From Ophioderma brevispina (lineage: Eukaryota; Echinodermata; Ophiuroidea; Amphilepidida; Ophiodermatidae): 64,000 bases of DNA. The notes below the pieces were generated by a model. The model was not told the DNA's origin and did not search any database. It saw only the letters and a program-made list of their open reading frames with translations. The position numbers were made by a program, and so were the translations under genes. Where the stretch lies: NCBI GenBank assembly GCA_023653785.1, contig JAMKCH010001614.1:1-64000 (forward strand). Reading direction: 5' to 3'. This document shows, piece by piece, positions 41,722 through 54,823 of the stretch (within the stretch, counting starts at the first letter, position 1; every line of letters starts with the position of its first letter).

Positions 41722-44700
41722 GTTAATTCTCGCGGAACGGTCTCTGTGTGCCTGTCCTTCGTATACTGTGTGGCCATTGTTGTCTTGTGCGCGATATCTC
41801 AAAAACCATAAGTGCTATGATTATGAAAAGCTTGTTTTTTGATAGCATGACAGAAACTAAAATTGCGGGAGATTGACCTTTGACCTTATTTCAGGTCATA
41901 AGCCGTTGATTTCCACATGCACTCTTGCGGCCGAGGTCCAAGAACCGCAGAGTTAGATTACTGTAAATTACCTTTACTTAGGTCAATGAAATAGATTTCC
42001 CTGATGGTCCAAAGAAACCCACAAACTAGACATATTCTCTCGTCCAAAGGGTTTTAAGTGTGAACCTTTATATTTATTTCTAAAGTATTTGTTGCGAAAT
42101 GTTTAAAATATCTCACTGTCAAATTTCGACTCAATAGTATTTTGGAGATATGGTACATGGATGGAAAGGACCTAAAACAAGCCAGTCCTGTTTAATGTAG
42201 GGCATAATGTCAACATTATCCATGTTGATCTATCTTCTAACCCCTATTTGTATCTCAAAATGAATTTTGTTCAACAACATAAGAACACTGTCGACACAAG
42301 GAAACATAATACTTTTGAGATGACAAACAGCCCTGTTTTTATCTTATAACCCTTTCGTGTTGCAAAGACAAGCATTTCCACCAAACATTTTTCGTGTGAA
42401 ACGACAAGTTTAACGATGTCTTATCCAGCTTGCACCCATTATAGGTGATCCTGCCCATCAAACACGAGCCCAATGTATTTTGGCTATTGAGGTTTTAAAA
42501 TATTGTAAAAGTATTGTACTGCAGTTTCCCAGAAAGATCTCACAAAGATTGCTATTTGTAACTTGAATATTTTTATAATAATAAACTTCAATTTTGATAT
42601 AAAAACGTTCTATGACATTTTGTCAAACATTTTTTAAAATTGTTATAGCTTTAGTATCTTTCCTGTTTTTAAAACGATTTTGCAATGCAATTAAGCTCGA
42701 AATTGATAACTTACTATTTGATGTTGTTGTACTCCCAGCCACTAGGTCCGCTGCGACTCGCACCTTTTACGCTCTCAACGATCTGTTTACGAGGTGTGTT
42801 TATAAGCATATTAGCCGTTATTATGCTTAAGCATATTAGTGCCACTATTTAAAATTTGTATCGTACTGGATTAACTTTTATTGAATTTTAATTTCAGCAA
42901 TGTCAATGTATTAATTTTCTCCTATGAGCCAATTTTTATGGAAAAAGTCCTTCGGGAAAGAACTTCTTCATTTCTTGGCGGGAGAATTTGGTGCGCGTCA
43001 TAAAATCGATTTTGGACGGCCATATTAAATCGGTACAAGGAATTTTGATTTTTTTTCTTGTTATGTGGTTGTATTGATGTACCCCATCAATGACCAGAGT
43101 TTGGGTAAAAAAATCTAACGGCAAAGTGGTTTTCAGTGGTCCACATGAGACCCCCCCCCCCCTTAATACACAAACGGGAGTGCACAAGACCTTATACACT
43201 TAAGTATTACTATTTTAGTATATAAAATTGATCTTTTTGAGAAAGTTTAAGTAAACAAATTGATTCATATTCGTACTTAAACCAGTGTCTGCAAAAGATT
43301 GCAACCAAAACCATCAGTAGGGACTCTTTCTGCAGTATATTTCAAGAAATCCCTTTCAAAACAACGACTCCCCCGTCCCAAACCAATTTCGTTTGGATAA
43401 ATAATCCCAGTATACAGAATTCGAACTGTTTGGGGAAGAGATTTCAATTACGGCAATGATACCGTAACCTTGTCGTTGAACCATAGAGAGTTTGAACTTC
43501 CCACGCGTAGGATGAAATCACTCCGACTTGTTTACAGCTCCTTAGAAGTAGATCCAATGTTTGCGCTAGGGGAAGGATATAATTCATTTATGTAACTATG
43601 TCGGTCCGCCAATCCATCTAATATTTCTGAAATGATGGAATTATTGATTAATTCATAATTACGATATGATTGCGACAGTTGCGTTGTATGGTTTCAATGC
43701 CTGAGAAAGATTAATATTGCGAGGTTGAAAGTACCACTTCTGTTTATCATTTGAGACTAAAAAGTCAGTCTTGATACTAAAATATAAGATTAAAACCCAG
43801 ATTTCTTCCAAATTTAATAAGCCCCGAAGATTTTTGTTCACAAATATACGAAGTACTGCGCTGATTGCATCGCCATTACTACGAGCATTGAGTGACATCA
43901 TCGCCAAAGATAGACGCTTTTACATTGAGTCGATTCGTCATTTCCGCTTCCGTATGTGTTTTGCTTTTTCGTTTTCGTTATTGTTGCGTTGACGGCCTAC
44001 TTAACATGACAAAGTGATAAACACCTCACCAAGAGAATGAAAGAAACTCACAATTGCAAAAGCTGCCATTTGTTAGAAATTCGCATCAGACATACTATTG
44101 GTCACCTGAAGAACCATTTCAAGAGCCACTCTCTCAAAGAAATACATGGCAGCACAAGATGTATCACATGGCAGCTATTGACCTTCCGACCTTGTAATAC
44201 TCATATGACACAGTGATGACAATCTATAAATATACATTCTATGGTGTCACACGCCAAGCCTCGGTGTATATTTGTGCTGTAATTTGTGTCTGTTATGGAC
44301 AAAAATACAAAATTCCGGGTTTTTTTTTTTTTTAAGACGATTGACTCTGCAAATTAGATAAAGTACACATGCAAAGGCTAACTACTCAGATGATACAAAA
44401 CTTTTTGGTCAAGTTGGGGCGAACAAGGTGTTAATCCCACATGCCACACGTATGAGATTTTTTTTTGCTGAAGAGTAAACGAGCGCAATTTGTTAATGAA
44501 TTAGTTGTTGTCAACTGTTATTCATATCAATTATTTATTAAGAGGATCGCTGAAGATTGATTAGTAATTCATTAAATATGACCAATGTGACTAAAAGTGA
44601 GAATGAAATTCTCAAAAATGTTGTATCTGTTTTCCAGCGCCTAACCTAATTTATTTTAAAATTAACATTTTTAAATTCCTAGAAGTAGCTAAGCCTGATT

Positions 44701-45024
44701 AATGGGAATTTATTGAAAACGACTCACATCATATAGTGAAGCTTGACTAACATGACGAAACATGATTGCTTCCAAGGTCGTTTGATCTATACGAGTCCTG
44801 ACTTTAATTTCATTTTAATGATTAATTAAATGTCTGGAAAAGAGATCACGTTGTACACGGTTTGGGTTTAATGCAATTATCAATCATTTGAAAGGAGATA
44901 TAACATATTGGTACGGGTAAAAAACTTAAGTACAGAATTACTTTGTACTTAACTTGTTCATTAACAGTTCCCAATAATCTTAGAAAATATTTGTCTTATA
45001 GTGGAAGTTTAAAATATTTTGACT
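41722..45024. other. No gene recognised
   Basis: Low-density AT-rich DNA with a C-run at 43150-43162 and a T-run near 44320. Frames such as 43771-43992 and 42612-42830 show no recognisable family. Confidence 0.5.
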
Positions 45025-46154
45025 CTCACGGGTGGATCATTTATAATGTCTTTAATTGGGTATATTTTATGAATCAATTTCATTAAGCACAGTGCAACAA
45101 CAATAAAAGGTAAAACCGGCCTGTCCAGTTGGAATCTATGTGTTCCAGCTGGAAACTTTGCGTTGATTCATACATATAAGTACGTGTATTTGTGAAGAGA
45201 ACAGGGTCCCCTTTGTAATAAAAAGAAAAACATTCATAACAATCTTATGGGATATTGCACAAGAACTTTCAAAACGGTGGTAACCAAATATGATGGTTGC
45301 TCACAAAAAGAGCCGCCTCCACAAAGATGTTACGCGGTCGGCAAATGTTTTTGACATTAAATGAAAATAGAAATGCGTAGACACAGCGATAAATGATTCA
45401 CGAAAAACTATTCAGTTCCTCTGCTGTAGATTACGATTATCAATGACATATTAAAGTCGGCGACCTTTGTGTAAAAAAAAAACACCTCCACTCAGCAATA
45501 ACAAATATCCCCAAGCCATCTCTAAAATCTTAATCCAGATATGAAAAAGATCTTTAATCTCTTTCCTGGTAATATTTATATTATCCGATATGGAGAAACA
45601 TGTCAAATTATTCATCATTTACACTCTCTAAATTTCTTAGATTAAAAATCATTGATAATCGTAATCTAATGGGATTGTTATCAAGTTCAAATTCAAGTTT
45701 ATATCAACATACATTGAAATATAAATCTAACACATTAAAAATTATAATCGAAATTCAGATTTGTCCTCCACTTTAATCTAAGAAATTTAGAGAGCAATAC
45801 AGTTGCTCCAAAGAAAACGCCATTAATATTAGACAGACATTTATCATTGTAATTGTTATTGTTATATTCCACAAAAAACAGCACAAAACAAAACTAAAAA
45901 ACGGCATTTAACATTTTTGACAGAATATTATGTCCATTCCGAAATGTTATTAAAATAATATAAGCAAATGATAAAACCTAAACAAACATCGACTATAAAT
46001 ATACATCCTTGTCTACCTGGAGAACTAGGTAGTTAAAACTTCAAAAACAAATATATAAATATGTAAATATACCGTTCTGATGCTGTCCGCTAGGAAAGCG
46101 AAGGACACCTTTCGGACCCAACACCTATAGATAGTATCGATCGCTCCTCTACCA

Positions 46155-46235
46155 ACCCTGGCTTGATAGCTTAGTTGGCAAGAGCGTCCTGCTAGTAATA
46201 CGAAGGTCACCGGTTCGAATCCGAACAAGCGCGCA
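46155..46235 (+). other. tRNA-like sequence (tRNA-derived SINE head or pseudogene)
   Basis: TAGCTTAGTTGGCAAGAGCG is a good A box and GGTTCGAATCC a consensus B box, 35 nt apart as in tRNAs. The D stem (GCTT/GAGC) forms and part of the acceptor stem (GCTTG/CAAGC) forms, but two of five T-stem pairs and several acceptor pairs fail. The following GGGTTTTTTC is T-rich as in SINE tails or pol III terminators. It is not an intact tRNA gene. Confidence 0.6.
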
Positions 46236-47042
46236 TGGGTTTTTTCTTCAACACTAACTTGTGCTGGCCATCTCTAGGGAAAGATTAACAAACATCGACT
46301 ATGGTCGGACTTTTTATATGCGTCGCGTCATTAAAAGCTTTCGACGATTCTATTAAAGACACTATCAGTGATTATCCCGAAAGATAAAAAAATTAAAATT
46401 TGTAGGAATAGCTTAAAAGTGAAGGATAAGTCTGTAGGAGTCCCATTAGGTATATCTTCCAACTGAAAAAAATGACAGAAAAGGAAGAAAACAGCAATGT
46501 TCAGAGATATGAATCCACATTCAATTACACGTTGTAGTAATTGTCCGTACGAACAGTAATGACTAAAATATCCAATTTTGTCCTTACTAGGCTGCTTCTA
46601 GACTTACCACTTTCAGGGCATGTTAGGATACCTATACTTGTTCCAAAAATGAAAAAACCCGATTTTTGATGATTTTTTTCGATTTTCTGATTTAGCAAAT
46701 CACTGATATTGCCTTTAATTCTGAAAGGTTGTATGTTTTATCCAAAAAAAAATCAATATAACTTTTTATATCGGGTGGATTGCGTCCAAAATTTTTCTGT
46801 GGCCATATCTGCTACTGAATTTGGCGATCAAATCCCATTCATAAGATGAATCCGTTCTTGGATGTAAATCAGTAACGTGCATGTTTTATCAATGTATGAA
46901 TGAATAAGAGCGTGGCTTATCGATCGCTTCCTCTGCAAGCAAAGCGATGGTATCAACACATCCCCTCCAAATGAAACAAAACCCTGTGACACAAATAAAA
47001 TACAAACAATCCGATTTTAATAAATGTGTTTAGCCCTCAGCG

Positions 47043-47513
47043 ACCCAATTCACATAGCAGGAACCTGTTATAACTGGTAGATGCTATTCAGCAGGTACCT
47101 GTTATAACTGACTCAATGTATACACTGCATACAGTGCTGTACAGCAGGTACCAGTGGAACGGGTTACTGTTCCTTAACGTATTGTTCACGCGTATTTCCA
47201 ACCCTGGACTTAGTAATGTTTCTCTTTACTCTAAAATAATATTCAAATACATTTATTTTAAAAAGGCCATGGTTGGATTCGAACCTGTAATAACTGCATT
47301 ATAAATCAATGCTCTTATCTACTACACTAGCGAGGGAGGATATGGGAGGAGATTGATTTTAATCCTACATAAGCTTTACGGAATAAAGCGATAATACTAT
47401 TGTGATATGATAGCACTGTATGCAGTGTATACATTGAGTCAGTTATAACAGGTACCTGCTGAATAGCAATAGCATTTACCAGTTATAATAGGTTCCTGCT
47501 ATGTGAATTGGGT
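47043..47513. mobile_element. MITE, 0.47 kb, arms of about 100 bp, carrying a tRNA-like core
   Basis: ACCCAATTCACATAGCAGGA, ACCTGTTATAACTGG and TGACTCAATGTATACACTGC are mirrored by GCAGTGTATACATTGAGTCA at 47421 and TCCTGCTATGTGAATTGGGT at 47494-47513. Flanking bases (CCCTCAGC, GCCTTAGC) could be a diverged 8 bp duplication, which would suggest hAT, but this is weak. Confidence 0.8.
47268..47345 (-). other. tRNA-like sequence inside the MITE
   Basis: On the minus strand GGTTCGAATCC is a consensus B box. Upstream GCATTGATTTATAATGC forms a perfect 5 bp anticodon-like stem with a 7 nt loop, and TAGTGTAGTAGATAAGAGC resembles an A box. The T stem is mostly broken. It is probably a tRNA relic captured in the element. 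Confidence 0.5.
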
Positions 47514-49216
47514 GCCTTAGCTGAGAGCTACCAGCCGGCTGGTAACAAAGAAGGGTATGTGATTTATTTAGCCAATCAGCATAATGGTAAAAATGGTGGT
47601 ATGGCTACAGAGGATTTGGCTGATATATTTTAGAAACTGTACTTTTATTGGTTCTTAAAATGATTGTAATATGTAATCGACCAATTAGAAACACTGTAAG
47701 AAAGAGAGTAATGGAGATAGGACTGTAAAACTAGCGTCGGTCGACCTCTGTTGATAAAGAATAAACCCACCATGAGAGTATTTCATGATCCACAGCCTAC
47801 TAAAAAGCTTAGATTTTTATATCATCTGAACCGTTTGCCTAAGTATAGTAAATGTGTCTAATCTTATGTGTCTACTCTGTAAAGGAGTGGCCAAGCTTTA
47901 AAAAGTACTCTATTTTTCGATTTACCTCTCCCCGTGGTACAACAAAATACAGTCAACTTTATTTGAAGGATAAATATATGGGATTTGAGAAAATGATGGT
48001 TGTGGTTGAAATAATTGGTGGCAAGGATGATTTCTAAGCCGAAAATCGCATTTTGGGCTGCAAATTAAGCGAAATTATTATTTAAAAAACAAATAAAATA
48101 AAAATATTACAATCTTGTTTTATAGTATTCAGGTAATACTCGTTGTAGTAACATGTGATAAAAAGGATGTTTTTTTATGAAAAAGGGTGATTTTGGGGCT
48201 AAAAACTGAAATCTATAAAATGGTAGAGATTGATAGTATTGCATCATGATTAAAATTTGTTTTACTAAGGGATAAATAAATCTAGATTTTCTTAATTTTT
48301 TAGCTCAAAAACGTAAACGTAATTTTTTTACACAAAAAACACCCCTGCCACCAAAGTTTTTGACCACAACCATCATTTTTTTTAAATTATTTATTACTAT
48401 CTTTTGAATAGAAGTGGTTGCGTTTTGTTGTACCGAGGGGAGCCGTTTTCGATAATTTTGCAGTCCAAACCGCTCCACTACTGGTAGAAACTAGTAATTT
48501 TGTATAAAATCGAAACGCAAGAGCAGAACTGCAATTTTGGAAATAACCTTTTCTCGAGGATATCTCATAAATCAAAAACAAATATGAAAGCACTTGGATC
48601 AAGAAATACACTTTACTGGGTTTGTGGACGATTTAGCTCTCTAGAAGCCAAATACAAATTCAGCTACAATTGGTTTGGTTTTCTTAACCTTTCCGAACAT
48701 ACTCTGTAGGGAGCTGCCAAGTTGATGTACTTTATCAGATGGATTTGAGAGAAATGCCAGGAAGCCCTTGACATATTTTTTTCGAATTGACTTAAAAGAT
48801 TCGTCTTTATTAAACCACCTGTTTCTAAATTCAAGTACTCAAATTTCTACATACTGAAACTTCAACCTTTTGGTGAATGCGATAAAATATGTAAAGCTTA
48901 ATTTTGAGGGACATGTATTCAGGGAAACATTTGTAATCTTGAAACGGCTTGATAAAACTCCCTGGATGATTGAAAATGGTTCGCTATTATGCTTAAAAAG
49001 TAGATACTGAATTGTATAGAGTAAATACTCAACTCTCCGAATCCTTATTTAGCTTTAGCAAGTGCGGTGGCCATTATTTGCGAAATATCAAAAGTCGTTG
49101 GTGTGATGCTTCAGACTTTTAGGGTAAGGTGAATGAAATATTAAAGTATCTTAATAAGGATAAAAATGTATTTAATATTAATACAAACTTAACTGATAAG
49201 GCCACTTGAGAACTTC

Positions 49217-49325
49217 TTTCGAACTAGCGAAACTTATTTTCTGACTAGCGCACCTATTTTTAGGACTAGCGAACTTTAGGATTAGCGGACTTTGGGATTG
49301 AAGGACATTTTAACTAGCGAAGATA
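49217..49325. repeat. Short tandem repeat, GACTAGCGAACTTT-like unit
   Basis: Five or six words such as AACTAGCGAA, GACTAGCGCAC, GACTAGCGAACTTTAG and GATTAGCGGACTTTGG occur at 20-27 bp spacing. The same feature, more eroded, is at 57068-57175 in copy B. Confidence 0.7.
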
Positions 49326-50163
49326 TACCCTTTATACAATATTACTTAACTCCTGCTAAGGTAGAGTCTCAGTAATGATTCGATCACAAAGACATACAAA
49401 GTGCTAAGGATTAATTGTTGTAAATGGATTAATAAGTATGTTATTTTTTATACAATAAAAATATAATGGTGCAATTAAGGTTGCGCGTGTGAGAATCACC
49501 TCATTCTATTAATCTTTTTTTCATGATTTTGTTCCATTCTCATATAAGGTAACATATCCACATATTGAGAAACTTAGGTTAGTTTCTTTGGTAATTTCTC
49601 AACTGTTTTAGCGCTTATAAAGTGTCAGAATGTCTTGTTTTTGTGTTACCAAACGGAAGTAGGTTATTGAATATTTGCATATTTTGTTGTTATTCTATGG
49701 CTATGGCTGTTTCTAAAACAATATCACAAACATTTTTTTTTTGCAATTTGTAGTAAACACAATTTAAAAAAAATATTTTTACCATGTTAAAGTCTTGTGC
49801 AACATGCATTATATTGAACATGGTCAATATTTCTTAAATTGGTTGTGTTCATTTGGTTGAGCTACTGTTTAACCAAATAAATACAATTCCACGTGCTTGC
49901 AGTGAGCAAGTTAACACCATTTAAACTATAAGTGTTCTTATTAAATGAGTGCTAAGGGGTTGTGGTGTTTCCGTTAAATTGAGTGGAGGCAAAGGACGAT
50001 TATTTGCACAGGAAAGTGCATTTAATCTTATTACAAATACTTCATCATTAGTATCGATTTGGACACTAATCCCCGAGGTCCAACTGTTGCGTTAGGGACT
50101 TCAACTAACGTTGAATTTTGGGTACTAATGCATTTCAATCCATTCTTACAAGAAGGGATACAT

Positions 50164-51080
50164 TAGACCGTCATCCCAGAAGGTTTGGTTTAGACGAACG
50201 AGATACCAATATCTGATACGGGTAATTCAGAGAAAAATATAACTTTGACATATGAAAGTCTGCCGTAGACCCGTTGTTGCTTGTAGCCCCATGAGAGGGG
50301 TAAAGTTACTATTGGGGTCAAATATTGAACTGCTCTATAATCTAATGAATATGGCTCAAATTATTCCTAGGTTCCCCTGAGATGTAGTAAAAGAGTCAAG
50401 TGGGTCAAGTGTGTTTGGTGCTTCCTTTCCAAGATATTGGGGAAATAGGCTAAAGGTCATTGTTTATTCAAGAAAGGTCAACAATTGTAATTACAAAGAT
50501 TTCTTTGTTAAAAAATATTAAAAAACATATTTAATGAACATGATTCAAAAATGCTTTTTATTTGCATAGGGTTGGTTCCTTCAAGAGAGGGTATAAGGTC
50601 CCGTCCCCATGGGAATTTTGTACCCTTTCCATATAGCCAACCAAGGGAGAGGCCGACCGAAAGTGCAAAGCATTTCATATTTGGATTCAGTTATCATTAC
50701 AACATTTAAAAAATAAATATTGTTACAAACAAATCTGGGTTATTGCAACGGGTGACCTTTCTTGAATAAACAAATGACTTTCAAGGACTTAATTTTCCCA
50801 AAATATCTTGGAAAGGAAGCACCACCACACGCGTCGTGACCCAATTGGACTTTTTTACTCCTGCTTACCTAAGGAATTAATTTGCGCTATTTATATTATA
50901 TTGTAGAGCAGTTCAAATATTTTGACCCCCATAGTAACTTTACCCTCTCTTGGGCTTACACGCAACAAAACGGTACCCGGCAGACATTTCATATTTGCAA
51001 AAGTTATATTTTTCTCTGAATTTTCCCGTATTCGATATTGGTATATCGTTCGTCTAACCAAAACCTTTGGGCTGATGCTC
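50164..51080. mobile_element. Foldback/TIR element, 0.92 kb, arms of about 300 bp
   Basis: GTTTGGTTTAGACGAACGAG, GAAAAATATAACTTT, GAGAGGGTAAAGTTACTAT-type, TTCCAAGATATT and TATTCAAGAAAGGTCA are mirrored at 50752-51080 (TGACCTTTCTTGAATAAACA, AATATCTTGGAAAGGAAGCA, AGTAACTTTACCCTCTC, CGTTCGTCTAACCAAAAC). It is present only in copy A, where TACAT flanks both ends (50159-50163, 51081-51085) and may be the target duplication. Confidence 0.8.
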
Positions 51081-53784
51081 TACATGTTCGAACATAAAGG
51101 TCAGCATTGGGCTTTTTCTCTTTCGAAATTTGTTTACAGGTAGAATAAAAGAAGGCAAGAGCGAGAATTTAATTTCTCTTGTGTCATGTCATCTCCTCTC
51201 CCTCGCTTCTAATTGGTATTTCATCTCTCTCACCTCTCTATCTCTCATCTCTCTCTTTCTCTCCTTTCTCTTGCATTTGCATTATTGTTATTATAATCCA
51301 TCGCAAGTGTTTTTTATTTATTCTTTTTACTAAAAGAAGTTACTTTAGAAGTGAATTCGATAACAAAAATCTATTGAATCAGATTTGTATAATTTTTTAA
51401 TTCATGCTGTCATATCTGCGAAAACATCATTTGGCTTGCTTTATTTTAATAATCCATACGCGCCCCATTGGCTGGGGGTTTGAATCCAATGTATCCATTT
51501 TGGAACTTACTAGTAGATTGATGAAGAAAAATAATACAGCTGTCAACTCTTGTTGAGAAACAAACGTCAATAAGTTGACAACGTTTTTATGGCGTGACAG
51601 AGCATGCTAAATCCAACGCGAGTAATGGTTCGAAGCAATACACCGTAGGCATATTAATCGTCACGATCCATCTAGTACTTAACAACCACACTGCGGGCTA
51701 CCCGTCTCAGATTTAGGGACACCAGAAGACGCGTGACGGGTGGTTGCGTCTCGTACTGATGCTTCTGCCAATGGCAGATATCCATTTTGGATATTGCTAG
51801 CTGAAGGTTCGAATAACTCATACACCTTAACCGAATCGAATACAAGTCAATCCTCTCAAGGGCATGTGGGGCTTTTACTTGAGCGTAGCCGCAAAATTGC
51901 CCTATTTTCTTGGATCTGGATCACTAATAACACTACAGAGGGGTCGTTCAACTGCATTCATGCAGATATACATTGAAGTTCGAGTAGTTACTCACCACTT
52001 TCGGACATGAAATGCGGGACGATTCGACCTTCTTCAAGGTCATATGAAGCTTTAACTTGGACGCCTAGCCGTATTTTAAAGACATATTCGAGGAGTGTTT
52101 CCGGAAAAATTACTGGTCATGTAAAACAAATCAAGTGAAAGATTATTGGTCATAAAAATAAATAAGGCGATTTTAATTTGTCGAATTAAGGTAACTATAT
52201 TTTCTTTCTGGTGTTTGGTGGCTCTTTGTAGCCTCAACTCGGATTGGAATCACTTCCTTCCATTTTACTATCCCCGCTCTTTCAACTGTACATGCTGGCA
52301 GATGCTAAAATGTTTAAGCAAACTCCATGTTATGTCATCCAGAAGATATTGCTAGAAAAATCAAATTAATTTCTCATGAACTCGCTGGTCTTTTGTATAG
52401 TCATCAAAAATAGCTAACCTTGTATTAGCGCAACTGTACCAACCAAGGCATAAGTCCTTCTATCATTAACAGACCATTGTAGAACTTAATGCACCAGTTT
52501 CCAGGAAGGCGATTCTGTACAGTATCGTTGTACCACGGACACAATATGTTTTGTAATGGCATCAAAAGGTTAGTCTCCGCATGGCCGGGGATTGAACCCC
52601 ATAGCAATATCCACCTATCGAAATATGCAAGAAGTATCACTTCATTTGAAATTACTATAATCGACGCTGTCCAAAACTTTTCCTCTGGTGACACGAAGGG
52701 TTGAATTTACTATAAGATAGAGTTACAGACCTTTAAACTGTCATTTCAAAGACATTGTAAAGAATTGATTTCCCCTTAACCACACCATGAACACAAAGTG
52801 AATCACCTTGTATTCACCCCTTTGGCAGATAAACATGTAGGTTGATAGATTCACTTTCGTTGTTCTTGTGGCCAAGTAGTGAACAACATATGGATTGCGC
52901 CCTTAATAGCGTCTGGGTGTGATTTATTTCGATAATTGGACGAGAATAATTGAAACAAGTTAAAATATCAAAAAAATCTCAAGAATGTTACACAAGTAAG
53001 GTTCTGATCCTGATCCTGCTGACGACTTCAGGTACAGCATTTTTCAATGCATTAAAGATTGATTTATTTTTGAAACACCATTATCATATCAACACACGTT
53101 CAATATCCCGAGCATGGCCTCTGTTCAAGTTCAAATAAATATTGCTAATGAAAACGTGATGCTAGTTTAACCATTTGCGCTCGGGATTGCATGAATTTCA
53201 CAAAATTAAAAAAAAGTTATTGATTGTCATAGCCGTTCCCGCAGTAAACATATTTAAACTACGTTTTAGAACATCTGCTGAAGAAATAGTTGATTAGAGA
53301 AGTTACCGTTACATTACATATAGTCTGATTTTTATTCGAGTTACTTAATGTATATTGTTGGGGCATGGTTTCAATTGGAGGGTATGTGTAGGTACCAAAA
53401 TTAAAGAGAAAAAAAGATAAAGTGGAGTAGATACATTATTAAGTGTAAATGTTCTATAACAGCTGATAAAAGCTTCACAATTTGGTCTAATTAATTTTAA
53501 ATAAATTTAAATGTCATAATCCCCTTTTAAATATATTCAGTAAATGTAATGTGCGATGATCATCGTCGTTGTCCTGAATATATGCAGGAGACGCAAGAGG
53601 TTGTTAGATCAAGACTGGATTATATGTCTTTTCCTGTGTGACATATTTAGTGCTTTTGTCACTAAATCCATATAATTTAATCTTACCGATATCACTTTTC
53701 GCTTTTAAAGAGACAGGAAGACATTTCCAGAAAGAAGCGCCCCAATTTTTTTCGAACCTGTTTTTTTTTTCATATTTGGAATGC

Positions 53785-54075
53785 TTACCAATGTATTAGA
53801 TTACACCTGAAGTGAATAAGCTGAATACGCTACCTTTATATAATAAGATGATGATTTAGTATTTTTCTCTCGTGTACGACAGAAAATCAAAACACGGTTT
53901 TCTATAGGGACGATTACGATATCAGGCAAGTTCAAAACAAAGTTTGCGTGTTATTTGTACTTGTTTGTCCAATACACTTTCGAAACGTTCTCGGTTGGTG
54001 GTCTACAATCGATTAAATGGAACTTATGAGAAATTCGTATTCTCAAAAAGAATTCCTCTTGTCACTTTAAAGGCT
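53785..54075 (+). repeat. Dispersed repeat, copy 2 (relative at 13550-13845)
   Basis: See landmarks at 13550-13845; order and orientation are the same. AACGTTCTCGGTTGGTGGTC at about 53978 is the best-conserved block. Confidence 0.75.
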
Positions 54076-54088
54076 GGGCAGGTGTGGC

Positions 54089-54425
54089 AGGATATATAGT
54101 CCCCCGGGCTCACAGTCCGGAAACAATGGTGAACAATAGGGCAATCGATTCATTTGACTCTTCACGCAAAATTAGTTTCACGCTTTATTCCGTTGTCGTC
54201 TATGGAGCCCGGACTATGATACCTGCCGGACTATGATTACTTTCACACCGGTGTGAGAGCAACTGTAGTCCGGCGGGAGCCATAGTCCGGGCTCCATAGA
54301 CAATAACGGAATATAGCGTGAATCTAATGTTGCGTGAAGAGTCAACTTAATTGAGTGCGCTATTTCTTACCGTTGTAGCCGGACTGTGAGTACGCCGGAC
54401 TATAATTACTTCTACACCGGGACTA
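54089..54425. mobile_element. Foldback element with GTCCGGACTATG-type centre
   Basis: Arms 54110-54230 and 54265-54390 are inverted copies: TTTGACTCTTCACGCAAAAT, TAGTTTCACGCT and TATGGAGCCCGGACTATG on the left face CATAGTCCGGGCTCCATAGA, AGCGTGAATCTAATGTTGCG and TGAAGAGTCAA on the right. The centre has CACACCGGTGTG, itself a palindrome. A one-armed relative is at 10929-11030. Confidence 0.8.
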
Positions 54426-54823
54426 TCAATTAGTCACGTTCTCTTAATATTTATACACATAAATACCATGCCATACAACGCATGTTTCGTATGTACACCA
54501 GTAGGTTACTGGTTCACATCACACATCAAAGATTGTATTAATCTTATGAATGTCAATCAATCTTCAGGTGGGGCTATGCAAAAAATGTTTGCCTCAATCC
54601 AACTCACATTAAAGTCGTATTGCTTTTTCGGGATAAACATACAACTCTCAGCATGAACAGAATCGGCCAAAATTTTGAATGAAATGACACAAATAAAAAA
54701 AATCGCACTATAGTAGGAGAATTCCCCATAACACATCTTATTCTTGAAAAAAATCAGTCAACTTGTCTAAAGTGATTCAAAGCAATCATTAGAGACCCTG
54801 TTATTACCAACATTTATATTTTA

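Larger units (their letters stand above)
45804..48849. other. 3.0 kb inserted in copy A, absent from copy B
   Basis: Copy B runs directly from AATTAGCGAACAATAGATAC to TGAAACTTCAACC at 56690-56720, whereas copy A has this segment in between. It contains two tRNA-like sequences and a MITE. Its own ends show no inverted repeats that I can see. Confidence 0.7.
45025..53705 (+). repeat. Segmental duplication, copy A
   Basis: Colinear with 55955-60805 in direct orientation. Aligned blocks: 45025-45803 with 55955-56703; 48850-50160 with 56710-58090; 51090-52760 with 58130-59820; and 52760-53705 with 59820-60805. Landmarks include AAATGTTTTTGACATTAAAT, CCAAGCCATCTCTAAAATCT, CAAACGGAAGTAGGTTATTG, TTTCAACTGTACATGCTGGC and GATTCACTTTCGTT.TTCTTG. 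Copy A has two large insertions, listed separately. No coding content is recognised. Confidence 0.85.

Noticed and set aside
46155..46235. Functional tRNA gene
   Set aside because: Boxes A and B are good, but T-stem and acceptor pairs fail, so it is better called a tRNA-derived relic.
52565..52600. tRNA-like B box GGTTCAATCCC on the minus strand
   Set aside because: A B-box-like word is present but no A box lies at the right distance, and copy B has an altered word at 59640.
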